Source: CAYMLL01 sp964390645
Lineage (GTDB): Bacteria > Planctomycetota > UBA8108
Length of the DNA: 5,787 nt
Assembly: GCA_964390645.1 (NCBI GenBank)
Contig: CAYMLL010000404.1
Location: 1 to 5,787, forward strand
Reading direction: 5' to 3'
This document shows positions 5,300 to 5,787 of the stretch, piece by piece (positions within the stretch are counted from its first letter, which is position 1; each line of letters begins with the position of its first letter). A program made the translations under genes and the position numbers. The notes beneath the pieces are model-generated. The model saw nothing but the letters and a program-made list of their open reading frames with translations, made no database searches and was not told the DNA's origin.

Positions 5300-5787
5300 C
5301 TAGTTGTGAACGCGCTCGATGTAATCGCCGGTGCGCGTGTCGACCTTGATCACATCGCCGATCTTGATGAAGATCGGCACCTGGATCTCCGCTTCCGTCT
5401 GGACCGTTGCCGGCTTCGTCACGTTCGTCGCCGTGTTCCCCTTGGCGCCCGGCTCGCAGTATTTGACCTCGAGCATCACATGATTCGGCGGCGTGACAAC
5501 GATCGGGTTGCCGTTGTAGAACGTCACATCACACTTCATCTCCTCGGTGAGATACTTCCACAGATCACCGAGCTGCTCCTTGTTGATGGCGTACTGCTCG
5601 TACGAATCCGGATGCATGAAGTGCCATTCGAGCGTGTCGTTGTACAGGTACTGCAGCGTCTGGTCCTCGCAATCCGCGCCCTGGATGGAGTCGCCGCTGC
5701 GGTACGTCTTCTCGAGGACCTTGCCACTGAGGAGGTTCTTGACCTTCAGAGTGTAGATCGCGGAGCCGTTGCCCGGCTTGCGAAACT
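5300..5787 (-). CDS. efp: Elongation factor P, 5' end outside the window, Asn at the modification tip
   Basis: EF-P binds between the ribosomal P and E sites and helps form peptide bonds at polyproline stretches. The window holds the last 161 residues, aligning without a gap near the tip to E. coli EF-P from about residue 29 onward; only about 30 N-terminal residues are missing. Visible parts are the domain I tip loop (FRKPGNGSAIY), the QYLYND and FMHPDSYEQ region of domain II, VTPPNHVMLEV, and the C-terminal family signature with VPIFIKIGDVIKVDTRTGDY. The residue matching E. coli Lys34 (KPGK-G) is Asn, codon AAC at 5768-5770, in the frame confirmed by the rest of the protein. The nearest lysine is three residues earlier and corresponds to a separate conserved lysine. 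The EfpL/YeiP paralogue is unlikely because the C-terminal part follows true EF-P closely. The 3' half (KGNTATNV, YIERV) reminds me of planctomycete-like EF-Ps, an impression only. TAG stop at 5300-5302; epmA follows after 44 bp. Confidence 0.95.
   Translation of the reverse strand, partial: FRKPGNGSAIYTLKVKNLLSGKVLEKTYRSGDSIQGADCEDQTLQYLYNDTLEWHFMHPDSYEQYAINKEQLGDLWKYLTEEMKCDVTFYNGNPIVVTPPNHVMLEVKYCEPGAKGNTATNVTKPATVQTEAEIQVPIFIKIGDVIKVDTRTGDYIERVHN

Noticed and set aside
4554..5303. 249-codon plus-strand frame opposite epmA
   Set aside because: Antisense shadow of a gene that matches EpmA along its full length.

Overview
The window is GC-rich bacterial chromosome with ordinary dense gene packing. 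No mobile element, CRISPR array, rRNA or tRNA is visible. The genes are housekeeping in character: a nucleotide-sugar epimerase tail, branched-chain amino acid synthesis, cell-wall lipid carrier recycling, and elongation factor P with its modifying enzyme. An EpmA-type EF-P ligase together with a UppP of the Gln-Gly-Leu-Thr-Glu-Phe subgroup suggests a Gram-negative-type, high-GC bacterium, perhaps from a metagenome. The sequence alone does not fix the phylum.

Layout. Plus strand, left half: (1) the last 58 residues of an NAD-dependent nucleotide-sugar epimerase, ending at 179; (2) ilvD, dihydroxy-acid dehydratase, 267-1937; (3) a 239-bp intergenic stretch that ends in an extreme poly-G tract (2121-2171); (4) uppP, undecaprenyl-diphosphatase, 2177-2995. 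Minus strand, right half, in transcription order: efp (enters from beyond 5787, ends at 5300), epmA (5255-4296), a 375-bp stretch of unclear content, a small predicted exported protein of unknown function (3920-3519), and a GNAT acetyltransferase (3522-3019) whose TTG start overlaps the stop of the preceding gene. uppP and the GNAT gene converge, with 23 bp between their stop codons.

How the genes relate. EF-P relieves ribosome stalling at polyproline, and EpmA attaches (R)-beta-lysine to a conserved lysine at the tip of EF-P domain I, so efp-epmA is a functional pair. Here the tip residue aligned with E. coli Lys34 reads as Asn (AAC, 5768-5770) although an intact epmA lies 44 bp downstream. 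This mismatch is the most interesting observation in the window. The second is the G14/G15/G4/G12 tract directly before the uppP start, which is either a real G-quadruplex or slippage-prone leader or a sequencing/assembly artefact. The exported hypothetical protein and the GNAT protein are translationally coupled. They lie downstream of efp-epmA, but nothing in the sequence proves they share its function.
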